A stretch of DNA of 64,000 nucleotides from CATQGW01 sp965242565 (GTDB lineage: Bacteria; Chloroflexota; Dehalococcoidia; Bin125), in NCBI GenBank assembly GCA_965242565.1, contig OZ251457.1, positions 1,922,001 through 1,986,000 of the forward strand, read 5' to 3'. The notes beneath the pieces are model-generated. The model made no database searches. It saw nothing but the letters and a program-made list of their open reading frames with translations, and was not told the DNA's origin. The translations under genes were made by a program, and so were the position numbers. This document shows, one piece after another, positions 8,878 through 17,387 of this stretch. Position 1 is the first letter of the stretch. Each line of letters starts with the position of its first letter.

Positions 8878-9228
8878 GTGCCCAACAAGGCCGCCGCCGC
8901 AAAATATCTTCGCGCCTCGCAGCGCCGCCGCATGCGCAATAAGCCCGTGCGCACCTACGCACGCACCACCGTCCGCGCCGCCCTCGACGCCATCGAAGAC
9001 GCCGCCGACGCCCGTCGCGACGGCGCAGACGCCGACTGGAACCAGGCCGAGGAGCACATCCGCCAGGCCGTCAGCGCGCTGGACCGCGCCGCCCAGAAGG
9101 GCGTCATCCACGCCAACACCGCCGCCCGCCGCAAAAGCCGCCTGCTGCGCCGCTTCCACCAGGCCCGCAACCCCGAGGCCCCGCGCAAGCCCCGCGTCGC
9201 CCCCCCCGAGCCCGCGCGAGCGCCCTAG
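8878..9228 (+). CDS. rpsT: 30S ribosomal protein S20
   Basis: S20 is a primary binding protein of the 16S rRNA 5' domain. The start is GTG at 8878, preceded by a strong Shine-Dalgarno (AAAGGAGGAG). The protein then reads PNKAAAAKYLRASQRRRMRN, as S20 does. It is helical and Arg/Lys-rich, with the conserved AAQKGVIHANTAARRKSRL near the C-terminus, then a basic, proline-rich extension of about 20 residues (ARNPEAPRKPRVAPPEPARA). At 116 residues it is longer than the usual 85-90 because of this tail. The end overlaps the convergent nuclease gene by four bases. Confidence 0.95.
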   Translation: MPNKAAAAKYLRASQRRRMRNKPVRTYARTTVRAALDAIEDAADARRDGADADWNQAEEHIRQAVSALDRAAQKGVIHANTAARRKSRLLRRFHQARNPEAPRKPRVAPPEPARAP

Positions 9229-9938
9229 CGGGACCAGCGGACCTCGTACTCGCTACAGATGCGCTGGATAAACGCGTCGTAGTGGATTGGGTCTCCCACT
9301 TGCGGGGCGGACCTGCCGTCCACGTACGTCGCAGTCCCGCCCATGTTGTCGTAGTCCACGATCAGCACAGCTTTCGCATCAATGCCGGCCTCGTGCGACG
9401 GGCCTCGCACTTCAACGGCGCGGATCTCGTCTACGCAGTGGCGGGCGAGCGAGTCGACATTTCGATGGACGGTCGGCTCTCCGCGCAGCGGAGAGCGGAA
9501 CCTCCCAGCGGCGTTCACTACGAGCAGGCCGGCTGCAATCGCGCGACGGTCGTAGGCATGCACATGGGTGTGATGAGCTTCCAGATCACGTGCGCGGTTC
9601 TTCACCGCCTTTCTGTGTTCGGTCATGACAGCCTTGAGTTCGACCGCGATTCGCACCGTGGACGGTCGCGCTCGCCGCCGAATGGCGATATTCGATGGAC
9701 CCTCGCTGGTGGGCGGTGGTTGCCCGATCACCAAGTCCACGTTCCAGTTCGAGCGTCCCCCAAGGTCGAAATTGAGGTCGTAGACGAGTGCGCCGCGGCG
9801 CATGTCGGCGGCGATGACAACGCAGTTTGCGACCAGGTCTGAGACAATCGCTTCTGCGAGCGCGTTGGAATGCCGATTGGATCGGGGGTGGTAGCCCTCG
9901 CTGTTGAGGTGATCGAGAAACGATTGCGGAAGCGCCAC
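9225..9938 (-). CDS. putative type II restriction endonuclease (PD-(D/E)xK)
   Basis: I do not recognise a named family. The 237 residues contain a plausible PD-(D/E)xK nuclease site: NVDLVIG (Asp68) and, 30 residues on, IAVELK (Glu100, Lys102), followed by AVMTEHRKAVKNRARDLEAH, a helix typical of such enzymes. The gene begins 11 bases after the stop of a DNA methyltransferase on the same strand, the classic layout of a two-gene type II restriction-modification system, so a cognate endonuclease is the simplest reading. Codon and base use look less GC-extreme than housekeeping neighbours, which is consistent with transfer. Specificity is unknown. Confidence 0.6.
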   Translation of the reverse strand: MALPQSFLDHLNSEGYHPRSNRHSNALAEAIVSDLVANCVVIAADMRRGALVYDLNFDLGGRSNWNVDLVIGQPPPTSEGPSNIAIRRRARPSTVRIAVELKAVMTEHRKAVKNRARDLEAHHTHVHAYDRRAIAAGLLVVNAAGRFRSPLRGEPTVHRNVDSLARHCVDEIRAVEVRGPSHEAGIDAKAVLIVDYDNMGGTATYVDGRSAPQVGDPIHYDAFIQRICSEYEVRWSR

Positions 9939-9949
9939 AGGAGCCTCGC

Positions 9950-10837
9950 CTACAGCGTCGCGGAGAGCGCAGTCGGCGACTCGGCAAGCGAGAGCTGCTT
10001 CCGACGCTCGGCTTCAGCGCTGAGGCGCTGATGCGCGAGTTCAATGTAACTCGGCTCAACGTCAACCGTGATCGAGTGTCTGTCGGCTTCTGCGGCTGCA
10101 ACCGCGGTTGTGCCCGTGCCGCCGAACGGATCGAGGACCGTGTCGCCGACAAAGCTGAACATTCGGATCAGGCGACGAGGGATCTCGACCGGGAACGGCG
10201 CTGGATGATCGGTGCGACGTTCGCCGGTGACATCGGTCCAGATGGCGCTGAACCAGTGGGCGTAGTCGTTCGACGTGATGTAGGACTGCTGCTGCTGCTC
10301 ATCGGTCGGGCTCCGATATCCGCCGGGCTTGCGTAGGAACAGAATCTGCTCTATGTCGTTCTTGACGATGCCGTTCGGCAAGTTGGGTTTGCCGAGATAC
10401 CGCGCTGAGCGCGACGCTTCCAGCGCGATGTTGCCAACTTTGAACCAGCGAATCGGCGTCAGGCAGTCCAGCCCGATCTTTCGTGCACGCACTTGGATGT
10501 CGGCGGTGAGCGGGAGGACATGATGGCGTCCGCCCTGCCGCCTTGAGACCAGGACATCTCCCACGACACACGCGATACGCCCGCCGGGGACCAGGACGCG
10601 GCGGCACTCACGCCAAACGCGATCGAGCTCATCGAGGAAACGCTCGTAATCCGTCAGATTGCCGAGCTGTGCTTCGCCGTCCGGGTATCGAATCAGCGAC
10701 CCATACGGCGGGCTGGTACAGACAAGATGGATCGACTCATCGGAGATGGATGAAAGATCGCGGGCGTCGCCGGGCACGATCTCGTGCATGGTTCGGCCGA
10801 TCTGAATGCGGCAGCGAGAGTCGGGTGACTTGCTCAT
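9950..10837 (-). CDS. site-specific DNA methyltransferase (beta class, TSPPY)
   Basis: It transfers methyl groups from S-adenosylmethionine to DNA, probably protecting host DNA from the partner nuclease downstream. The 295 residues show the catalytic motif IV first (VCTSPPYGSL, near residue 40), then a variable target-recognition stretch, and the SAM-binding motif I late (DTVLDPFGGTGTTAVAAA, near residue 240). That order (IV before I) marks the beta class. The SPPY form is most often found in N4-cytosine enzymes, though some N6-adenine enzymes have it. Length is typical. The ATG at 10837 is the first residue of a coherent N-terminus. Confidence 0.9.
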   Translation of the reverse strand: MSKSPDSRCRIQIGRTMHEIVPGDARDLSSISDESIHLVCTSPPYGSLIRYPDGEAQLGNLTDYERFLDELDRVWRECRRVLVPGGRIACVVGDVLVSRRQGGRHHVLPLTADIQVRARKIGLDCLTPIRWFKVGNIALEASRSARYLGKPNLPNGIVKNDIEQILFLRKPGGYRSPTDEQQQQSYITSNDYAHWFSAIWTDVTGERRTDHPAPFPVEIPRRLIRMFSFVGDTVLDPFGGTGTTAVAAAEADRHSITVDVEPSYIELAHQRLSAEAERRKQLSLAESPTALSATL

Positions 10838-11046
10838 GCGTGTGGCACTCTAACGTTCCGCGCAGTTCGCGTCAGCGCCTTCGCCAGTCTACCCGGTCTA
10901 CCAGCCGAACGAGACATGTTCACACAACCAGCCATCCAAGACATCGCCGATCCAAACTCTTCCCGGCGCAGAAAGAGACACCGTGGAGCGGTAGAGTGAG
11001 GCGGCTCAGCCTACCGCAGGAAGCCGGGCGCGATAAGATGAGAGGC
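10838..11046. other. intergenic, divergent methyltransferase/dehydrogenase
   Basis: This is about 210 bases between divergent genes. It contains a possible -10 box TAGAGT at 10992-10997 for the rightward dehydrogenase gene. No hairpin repeats and no coding potential that I would support. Confidence 0.4.
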
Positions 11047-12087
11047 ATGCAAGCGCTGATCTTCGAGCAGGCCGGCCGCATCCGCGTGGGCGACCTGCCC
11101 GCCCGCGACCCTGCGCCCGGCGAAGCCGTGCTCGAAATGCGCGCCGCCAGCGTTTGCGCCTCCGACCTCCGCGTCTTCCGCGGCGAAAAATTCGCCGCCC
11201 CTGGCGTCGTCCCCGGCCACGAAATCGCCGGCACCGTCATCGCCGTGGGCGAGGGCGTCGAGACCGTCGCCGTGGGGACGAACGCCGCCGTCTACCCGAT
11301 CATCGCCTGTGGCGGCTGCGCCTTCTGCCGGCGCGGCCTGCGCAACCGCTGCTCGCAGCGCGAGACGCTCGGCTACAACCGCAACGGCGGCCTCGCCGAG
11401 CGGGTACTGCTGCCCGCCCCGCTCGTCGCCCAGGGCCACGCCGTGCCCCTCGCGCCCGGCGTCGACTTCGCGCGCGCCGCTCTCACCGAGCCCACCGCCT
11501 GCGTGCTCAACTCGCTCGAATCCTGCCGCTTCCGCGCCGGTGCGAGCATCGCCATCCTCGGCGCAGGCCCCATGGGGCTGCTGCACATCGTCCTCGCCCG
11601 CGCGCTCGGCGCTGGCCCAATCATCGTCGCCGAGCCCGTCGCATCGCGCCGCGCTGCCGCCGAAGCAGTCGGCGCAGACATCGTGGTGGGCGGCGACGCC
11701 GACGCCCTGCGCAGCGCCGTCGCCGAGGCGACCGCCGGCGAGGGCGCAGACATCGTGATCGTCTCCGTCGGCCTCGACGGCCTCACCGAAACCGCGCTCA
11801 GCGTCGCCGGCCGCCAAAGCTCCGTGAATCTGTTCGCCGGCTTCCCGCCCGAGTCCTCCGCCATGATCGACGTCAATGCGCTGCACTACGCCGAGGTCTC
11901 GCTGACCGGCACCCAGAACGCCACCCCCGACCAGTTCCGCCGCACCGCGGCCCTGCTGCCGGCGCTCGACGGCCTGGAACAGATTGTCACCCACCGCTTC
12001 CCCCTCAGCGACGCCACGCAGGCCTACGAGTCGCGCCGCGACCCGGCCGTGCTCAAAACGCTCGTCCTGCCCGACGCGCATTCATGA
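11047..12087 (+). CDS. zinc-dependent alcohol/polyol dehydrogenase (MDR family)
   Basis: This is a medium-chain dehydrogenase/reductase that oxidises an alcohol or sugar alcohol with NAD(P). The 346 residues carry the catalytic zinc ligands (SVCASDLRVF, GHEIAGTV), the four-Cys structural zinc lobe (CGGCAFCRRGLRNRC) and the Rossmann dinucleotide motif GAGPMGLLHIVLA. The overall pattern is closest to sorbitol/threonine dehydrogenases, but the substrate cannot be fixed. I took ATG 11047 (MQALIF, the usual family start); ATG 11038, nine bases upstream, is an alternative. The stop falls 10 bases before the RodZ-like gene, so the two may be cotranscribed by position only. Confidence 0.9.
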   Translation: MQALIFEQAGRIRVGDLPARDPAPGEAVLEMRAASVCASDLRVFRGEKFAAPGVVPGHEIAGTVIAVGEGVETVAVGTNAAVYPIIACGGCAFCRRGLRNRCSQRETLGYNRNGGLAERVLLPAPLVAQGHAVPLAPGVDFARAALTEPTACVLNSLESCRFRAGASIAILGAGPMGLLHIVLARALGAGPIIVAEPVASRRAAAEAVGADIVVGGDADALRSAVAEATAGEGADIVIVSVGLDGLTETALSVAGRQSSVNLFAGFPPESSAMIDVNALHYAEVSLTGTQNATPDQFRRTAALLPALDGLEQIVTHRFPLSDATQAYESRRDPAVLKTLVLPDAHS

Positions 12088-12097
12088 GAGCCGTGCG

Positions 12098-12859
12098 ATG
12101 ACGATGCAGCAACCGACGCCATCGCTGGGCATCGGCTCCACCCTGCGCGAGACCCGCATCCGCCGCGGGCGCTCGATCGGCCAGGCCCACCAGGCGACGC
12201 GGATCGCGCGCGCCTACCTTGAAGCGCTCGAAGCCGAAGACTGGAACGCGCTGCCCGCCGCGCCCTTCGCCCGCGGCTTCCTCACCTCCTACGCCGAATA
12301 CCTCGGCCTCGACGCCGCGCCCCTGCTGGAGCGCTTCCCGCTCGCCCCCACCACACCCGGCGAGGGGCTCGACCCACCCGCTGAAGCCCCGCGCACCGAC
12401 CAACAAGCCCTCGCCCACAGCGCCAGCGAGCGCCTCGAACGCCCCCGCGTGCATATCGGCGCCTGGCTCGTCTCCGCCATCGTTATCCTCGTCGTAATCG
12501 GCGTCGCCGTCGCCGTCGTCACTGTCCGCGACCCCGTCATCGCACCCGAAGAACCCCGCGAAGTGCCCGGCATCAACCGCAGCATTGACCTGGAGGCCGA
12601 CGCCGAAGCGGTCCTCAGCCGACCCGAAATCAGCCAGGACCCGCTGCCCGACCTGCGCAACGTCACCGCCCGCGAAGCGATCAACTACGTGCAGAACACC
12701 GGCGCGCCGTTCGTCATCTTCACCGTCTACGACGAAGCTCCCGCCGGCGCAGTCGTCGAGCAGTCGCCCCCGCCCGGCTCGCAAATCCCCTCCGACGGCG
12801 CCGTCACTCTGGTGATCAGCCGCGGCCCGCGCACGCCGCCCGCCACGACCGGCGGCTGA
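12098..12859 (+). CDS. RodZ-like helix-turn-helix membrane protein with PASTA domain
   Basis: The 253-residue protein has three parts. The cytoplasmic RodZ-type helix-turn-helix (about 8-85) reads GSTLRETRIRRGRSIGQAHQ then APFARGFLTSYAEYLGLD. One transmembrane helix lies near 123-145 (WLVSAIVILVVIGVAVAVV). An outside PASTA domain (about 180-245) has DLRNVTAREAINYVQNTG and VVEQSPPPGSQIPSDG. RodZ links MreB to the elongasome, while PASTA domains bind peptidoglycan stem peptides or muropeptides, usually in Ser/Thr kinases and PBPs. The join of the two suggests a cell-shape protein that senses the wall. ATG 12098 overlaps nothing; the stop is two bases before rimO. Confidence 0.85.
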   Translation: MTMQQPTPSLGIGSTLRETRIRRGRSIGQAHQATRIARAYLEALEAEDWNALPAAPFARGFLTSYAEYLGLDAAPLLERFPLAPTTPGEGLDPPAEAPRTDQQALAHSASERLERPRVHIGAWLVSAIVILVVIGVAVAVVTVRDPVIAPEEPREVPGINRSIDLEADAEAVLSRPEISQDPLPDLRNVTAREAINYVQNTGAPFVIFTVYDEAPAGAVVEQSPPPGSQIPSDGAVTLVISRGPRTPPATTGG

Positions 12860-12861
12860 CG

Positions 12862-14162
12862 ATGCGCTACCACATCGTCACCCTCGGCTGCCCCAAAAAC
12901 ACCACCGATTCGGCGCGCATCGCCCGCACGTTAGAGGGCGCGGGACACGAGTCGACGCCCGACCGCCACAACGCCGATGTCGTCGTGCTCAACACCTGCG
13001 GTTTCATCGACGACGCCAAGCAGGAATCCGCGCAAGCCGCAAACCTGCTCGCCGCCGAGCGGGAAGACGGCCAGCGCCTCTTCGTGACCGGCTGCTGGTC
13101 GCAGATCGAGCGCGAGCGCGTGGAGGCCGCCGTCGATGTGGACGCGATCTTCGGCATCGAAGCCTGGGATGAAATCCGCGCCGCAATCGGCGGCACCGCG
13201 CCGCTTGCGCGCGATATCCCCGCCGGCGGCGCCGGCCAGGCCGGACAGCCCTCGGCCTACCTCAAAATCTCCGACGGCTGCGCCCGCCCCTGCACCTTCT
13301 GCAACATCCCTCAGATCAAGGGCCGCCAATTCCGCAGCGCCGCGCCCGACGCGCTGATCGCCGAGGCCCGCGAACTGACCGACCGCGGCGCGCGCGAGCT
13401 GGTGCTGGTCGCGCAGGACAGCACCTCCTACGGCTGGGAATGGGGCGCCGCCGACGGACTCGCCCGCCTGCTCGAACGCCTCGCCGCCGAAGTCCCCGCC
13501 GCCCGCTGGCTGCGCCTCATGTACGCCTACCCGGGCTTCGTCACCCCCGCCCTGATCGAAACCATGGCCGCCGTCCCCCAGGTCTGCCGCTACCTCGACA
13601 TCCCCCTTCAGCACGGCAGCGTCGAAACGCTGCGGCGGATGAAGCGCCCGCACAACATGCGGATGGTGCGCGACACCCTGGAGCGTCTGCGCGCCGCCAT
13701 GCCCGACATCGCCATCCGCACCACCTTCATCGTCGGCTTCCCCGGCGAGACGAAGCAGGAGTTCGCCGAGCTGCTCGATTTCTGCCGCGAGGCGCGCTTC
13801 GACCGCGCCGGGCGTTCACTTATTCGCCGCAGCCCGGCACCCCCGCCGCCGCAATGGATGGTCAAATCTCGGAGCGGGTTAAGCAGCGCCGCCACCGCCA
13901 ACTGATGACCCTGCTCGAAGCGATCGCCGCCGAGCGCAGCGCCGAGCAGGTCGGCCGCGAGCTCGAAATCCTTGTCGAGTCCGAACCCGGCCAAACCACC
14001 GACGACGGCGCGCCCGTCTTCGCGGGCCGCAGCTACCGCGAAGCCCCCGAAGTCGACGGCCTCGTCTTCTGCGACGGCATCGCCGCCCCCGGCGCAATGC
14101 CCACCGTCCGCATTACCCAGGCCCTCGGCCACGACCTCTGGGCCACCCCGCTCCACCCCTGA
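12862..14162 (+). CDS. rimO: ribosomal protein S12 methylthiotransferase RimO, frameshifted as given
   Basis: RimO is a radical-SAM enzyme that adds a methylthio group to Asp of ribosomal protein S12. The start reads MRYHIVTLGCPKNTTDSAR (UPF0004 domain); the radical-SAM cluster CARPCTFC is near residues 140-147. The frame breaks at a GGG run (13810-13812): the first frame goes off after REARFDRAG and stops near 13905, while a frame one base over continues FTYSPQPGTPAA and a complete TRAM domain to TGA 14160-14162. One extra G restores the family sequence and a normal length of about 434. It is either a sequencing slip in the G run or a real lesion; the intact tail argues that the gene is young-broken or fine. 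Confidence 0.88.
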
Positions 14163-14432
14163 CCCGCCCCCATCCCCCCGTCATTCCCGCCCCCATCCCC
14201 CCGTCATTCCCGCCACCCCTTTTCCCGTCATTCCCGCCACCGAGCGGGAATCGCCCCCATCCCACCTCAAACACCCGTCAACCACCCCCTCCGTCGCCCC
14301 CGCGAACCACCCTTCCGTCGCCCCAGACTTGATCTGGGGCCCAAACCCAACCCCGTTCGCAGCGCCGGAGACCCAAACCGCCCCCAACGCCCGTCCGCAG
14401 GACATCCAGGCACCTCGCCGCCCCGAACGCCC
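14163..14432. repeat. convergent gap with family B and C hairpins
   Basis: The rimO/DUF503 convergent junction has no gene. A family B hairpin (CGTCATTCCCGCC then CGAGCGGGAATC) is at 14226-14252 and a family C hairpin at 14320-14340, followed by CCCAAACCCAACCCCG. The order B then C, spaced by about 70 bases with a Pro-like CCACCTCAAACACCC linker, is the same as at 2924-3013. Confidence 0.75.
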
Positions 14433-14729
14433 CTACAAATGAATCGTCTCCGTCTCCACCGACCGCACCTCCGCGTCGATCGACAGCCCCTCCACGAACC
14501 GCTGAATGTGCTGCGCCGTCGCGTGGCTCCGCGCCTCAGCGTTGGACACCGTCGCAAACACCAACTCCGCCCGCGTCGGATCATCCAGCTCGCCGACCTC
14601 GGCCACCGCGGCGTTGAACCGCTGCCGCACCCGATCCCGCACCCGTCGCACCACCGCCCGCTTCTCCTTCAGCGACGCCGACTCAAACAGCGCCAGCTCC
14701 AGCCGCAACACGCAAACCGCGGCGCTCAC
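14433..14729 (-). CDS. DUF503 (YlxP-like) small protein
   Basis: This is a 98-residue DUF503 protein, the family of Bacillus YlxP, usually encoded near rbfA/infB and suspected of a role in ribosome or RNA biology. The family start CVLRLELALFESASLKEKR and the middle VAEVGELDDPTRAELVFATVS are clear; the end VRSVETETI is the conserved last strand. Its start overlaps the scpB stop by four bases (ATGA type), so it is translated from the mtaB-scpB message. Function is not established in any organism that I know of. Confidence 0.85.
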   Translation of the reverse strand: MSAAVCVLRLELALFESASLKEKRAVVRRVRDRVRQRFNAAVAEVGELDDPTRAELVFATVSNAEARSHATAQHIQRFVEGLSIDAEVRSVETETIHL

Positions 14730-15373
14730 TCCGACGACCCCTCGACCGGTTCCCCAGCTGGTTCCACAACCGGCTCTTCAACCGCCTCCGACGCCTCCAG
14801 CGGCAGCGACGCCTGCTCGGCCGGCGGCGGCACATCCTCCAGCGGCGGCAGCTCCGCCAGACCGCTCAGCGCGAAATGATCCAGAAAACGCGGCGTCACG
14901 CTCCACAACAGCGGCTGCCCGGGCGCCTCCAGACGCCCCACCGGCTCGATCAAATCCCGCGCCCGCAGCGTGCGCAGCGCCCCGTCCGCGCCTACCCCGC
15001 GCGTCTGCTCGATCGCCCCCCGCGTGATCGGCTGCCGATAGGCGATGATCGCCAGCGTCTCCAGCGCCGCGCGCGACAGCCGATTCGGCGCCTCCAGCCC
15101 CAGCAACCGCTCCACCCAGGGCGCCGCCTCGGGCGCGCTGACCAGCGCCACCGTCGCCCCGTGCCGCCGCAGCCGGGCGCCCCGCCCCGCCCGCGCTCCC
15201 AGCTCCGCCAGCGCCTCCTCCACCGCGTCCGACGAAACCCCGCAGACCCGCGCCAGCAACTGAATCGTCGGCGGCTGCTCGGCCACCAACAACAGCGCCT
15301 CCAGCACCAGCGGCAAATCGTCGGGCCGCTGCGCGCCGGCCGCCGCCGCCGCGGATTCGGTCGCGTCGCTCAT
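14726..15373 (-). CDS. scpB: segregation and condensation protein B
   Basis: ScpB is the winged-helix kleisin-associated subunit of the SMC-ScpAB complex that compacts and segregates the chromosome. The 215 residues contain two winged-helix domains: the first begins LPLVLEALLLVAEQPPT, the second has the hallmark LSRAALETLAIIAYRQPITR then GVGADGALRTLRARDLI. The last 40 residues are an acidic, low-complexity tail (about 175-215). It overlaps mtaB and the DUF503 gene by four bases each. ScpA is not in the window. Confidence 0.92.
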   Translation of the reverse strand: MSDATESAAAAAGAQRPDDLPLVLEALLLVAEQPPTIQLLARVCGVSSDAVEEALAELGARAGRGARLRRHGATVALVSAPEAAPWVERLLGLEAPNRLSRAALETLAIIAYRQPITRGAIEQTRGVGADGALRTLRARDLIEPVGRLEAPGQPLLWSVTPRFLDHFALSGLAELPPLEDVPPPAEQASLPLEASEAVEEPVVEPAGEPVEGSSE

Positions 15374-16737
15374 CGCCCCGCCAACTTCCCAAGCGCGGCC
15401 GGCGCGCCCTCCCCGTCCGATGCCAGCCCCACGATCTCCACCGCCGTCAGCCAGTTCAGCGGCGGCGCTTCCCCCTCCCCGTCCACCAGCCGGTCCGCCA
15501 GCCCGTCCACCGGCCAGTCCACCAGCACCGGCGCGTAGGTGTCCGTCAGACCGTGCAGACGCGCCCCATCGAACGACTCGAAAAGCACCGGCAGCGTCTC
15601 GCCCGCCAGCTGCCCGCGAAACCGCGTCGCCTGTTCCACGGCCAGCTCGCGCAGCCGACGCGCCCGCTCGCGTTTGACCGGCGGCGCGACATCATCCTCC
15701 AGCAGCGCCGCGCCGGTGCGCGGGCGCGGCGAGTAAGGGAAAACGTGCATATCGGCGAACGCCGCCTCGCGGCAGAGCGCGTAGGTCCGCTCGAAATCCT
15801 CCTCCGTTTCGCCCGGAAACCCCACAATCACATCCGTCGTGATCGCCGCGCCCGGCGCAGCCAGTCGAATCCGCTCCAGCGCCTCCAGAAACTGCGCCGC
15901 GCTGTAGCGCCGCCGCATCCGACCCAGCACCGCGTCCGACCCGCTCTGCAGCGCCAGATGAAAATGACGGCAGAGCCGCGCATCGTCCCAGCAGGCCAGC
16001 AGCTCGGGCGTGATGTCCTGCGGCTGAATCGACGAATAGCGCAACCGCGGCGCGTCGGTCTCGCTTAACAGCGTCTCGAGCAGCCGCGCCGCGTTCGTCC
16101 CGTCGCCGCGATCGCGCCCATACGCGCCCGGCTGCGTGCCGGTCAGCACCACCTCCTGCACGCCCTCCGCCACCCGCTCCCGCACCTCCGCCGCCACCTC
16201 CGCAATCGGAACCGCGCGCTCCCGCCCCCGCACGCTGGGCACGATGCAGAAGGCGCACACATCGTCGCAGCCCTCCTGAATCTTCACGAACGCCCGCGTC
16301 CGTCCGCCCGCTCGCCCTGATCCCTCCGCTCGTCCTGCCGCCCCGTTGCCGTCGGCCCGTCCCAACGCGCGCAGCACCGCCTCCGCCGCGCGCGCCTTCT
16401 CCGCATTCGGCACCACCGCAGCCACGCCCAGCTCGACCGCCAGCGCGCCGCCCGCATGCTCCGTGTAGCAGCCCGTCACCACCACCGGCGCGTTCGGCGT
16501 CAACCGCCGCGCCAGACGAATCAGCCGCCGCGCCTTGCGATCCGCCGTATGCGTCACGCTGCACGTGTTGATCAGCCAGGCGTCGGCCTCGGCCGGGCGA
16601 TCCACCGTCACGCAGCCCGCGCCCCGCAGCGCGCGCGCGGCCGCCTCGGTTTCCGCCTGGTTCAGCTTGCAACCCAGCGTCAGCGCGGCGACGACGGGCG
16701 CGCGCCGCTCCGGCGCGCCGCTGCGGAGATCTGCCAC
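15370..16737 (-). CDS. mtaB: tRNA t6A37 methylthiotransferase MtaB
   Basis: MtaB is a radical-SAM enzyme that converts t6A to ms2t6A at position 37 of ANN-reading tRNAs. The 455-residue reading starts at GTG 16737, which has AAGGAG six bases upstream; longer readings have no support. The MTTase N-domain shows ALTLGCKLNQAETEA and NTCSVT; the radical-SAM cluster is CDDVCAFCIVPSVRGRER; the C-terminal TRAM-like part follows PVLFESFDG. A linker rich in Gly/Ala/Arg (about residues 135-160) between the two is longer than usual. It heads a three-gene operon with scpB and DUF503. A palindromic CGATATATCG lies 20 bases upstream in the divergent gap. Confidence 0.92.
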   Translation of the reverse strand: MADLRSGAPERRAPVVAALTLGCKLNQAETEAAARALRGAGCVTVDRPAEADAWLINTCSVTHTADRKARRLIRLARRLTPNAPVVVTGCYTEHAGGALAVELGVAAVVPNAEKARAAEAVLRALGRADGNGAAGRAEGSGRAGGRTRAFVKIQEGCDDVCAFCIVPSVRGRERAVPIAEVAAEVRERVAEGVQEVVLTGTQPGAYGRDRGDGTNAARLLETLLSETDAPRLRYSSIQPQDITPELLACWDDARLCRHFHLALQSGSDAVLGRMRRRYSAAQFLEALERIRLAAPGAAITTDVIVGFPGETEEDFERTYALCREAAFADMHVFPYSPRPRTGAALLEDDVAPPVKRERARRLRELAVEQATRFRGQLAGETLPVLFESFDGARLHGLTDTYAPVLVDWPVDGLADRLVDGEGEAPPLNWLTAVEIVGLASDGEGAPAALGKLAGR

Positions 16738-16812
16738 ATACCGCTCCTTCGCCGCTACGATATATCGCAGCCGCGGGCGCGCCGCCCGCGCCCACCGGAA
16801 AGCAGCGCCCCC

Positions 16813-16938
16813 ATGGTTGAAGTCGGCCTCGCCATCCTCTTTATCGCCATCCTGGTCGGCGCCGACCGCCGCCGCTACGAGCGCCTCGGCGAGCGCATGC
16901 GCGAAGTCGTCGACTGGCTCGACCGCCCCGAGCAATAG
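16813..16938 (+). CDS. small one-helix membrane protein (41 aa)
   Basis: This is a tiny reading frame, MVEVGLAILFIAILVGADRR then a charged amphipathic tail ending in DWLDRPEQ. One hydrophobic helix (residues 3-16) is followed by Arg/Glu-rich sequence, a layout common in small membrane proteins. A possible -10 box TACGAT is at 16756-16761 and a weak GGAAAG at 16797. I do not recognise it. The low length keeps confidence modest. Confidence 0.4.
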   Translation: MVEVGLAILFIAILVGADRRRYERLGERMREVVDWLDRPEQ

Positions 16939-17324
16939 CCCCACCCACCGCACACCTCCCCCCGTCGCCCCGCCCTTCCCCGTCACTCCCGCTCCTCCCG
17001 TCGCCCCTGCTCCTGTCCGTCTCGCCCCTGTCCCCATTCCACGCCCCGTCCCCGTCCGTCGTCCCCGCCCCTGTCCGTTGCCCTCGCCCCCGTCCGTTGC
17101 CTTCGCCCCCGTCCGTTGCCCCCGACTTGATCGGGGGCCAAACCCAACTCCGTTCGCAGCGCAAGAGGTCCGAGCCATCCTCCAACGCTCATTCGCAGAG
17201 CGCCCGACACGCCGCGCCGCTGGCAATCGCTGTCTGGATTCCTGTGTTCCAGCCGGAGCCAAACCACAACCTCGCCACCGCCGCCGCCGCGCACCGCCCC
17301 CCACAGCAGCCATAACGACGCCGC
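16939..17324. repeat. intergenic, pyrimidine-rich with a family C hairpin
   Basis: This is about 390 bases with no supported gene. 16945-17115 is a C-rich, repetitive stretch (CCCGTCCGTTGCCCTCGCC-like units, several near-direct repeats). A family C hairpin with changed arms (GCCCCCGA/TCGGGGGC, loop CTTGA) is at 17118-17138, followed by CCAAACCCAACTCCGTTCGC. The rest holds nothing that I can name. Confidence 0.55.
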
Positions 17325-17354
17325 TTGACAAGCACAGCACTCACGTTCTATGAT
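17325..17354 (+). promoter_or_regulatory. strong sigma-70-type promoter
   Basis: Consensus -35 TTGACA (17325-17330), 18-base spacer, -10 TATGAT (17349-17354), five of six consensus bases. It lies 34 bases before the ATG of the small zinc-knuckle gene. It is the best match to the housekeeping consensus that I saw in the window. Confidence 0.7.
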
Positions 17355-17387
17355 CGCACCACAACGCTCAGAGAGCGAGGTGCGCAA

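Noticed and set aside
13801..13905. Programmed frameshift in rimO
   Set aside because: No slippery heptamer followed by a pseudoknot is evident and the family is not known for this; a one-base loss in GGGG is simpler.
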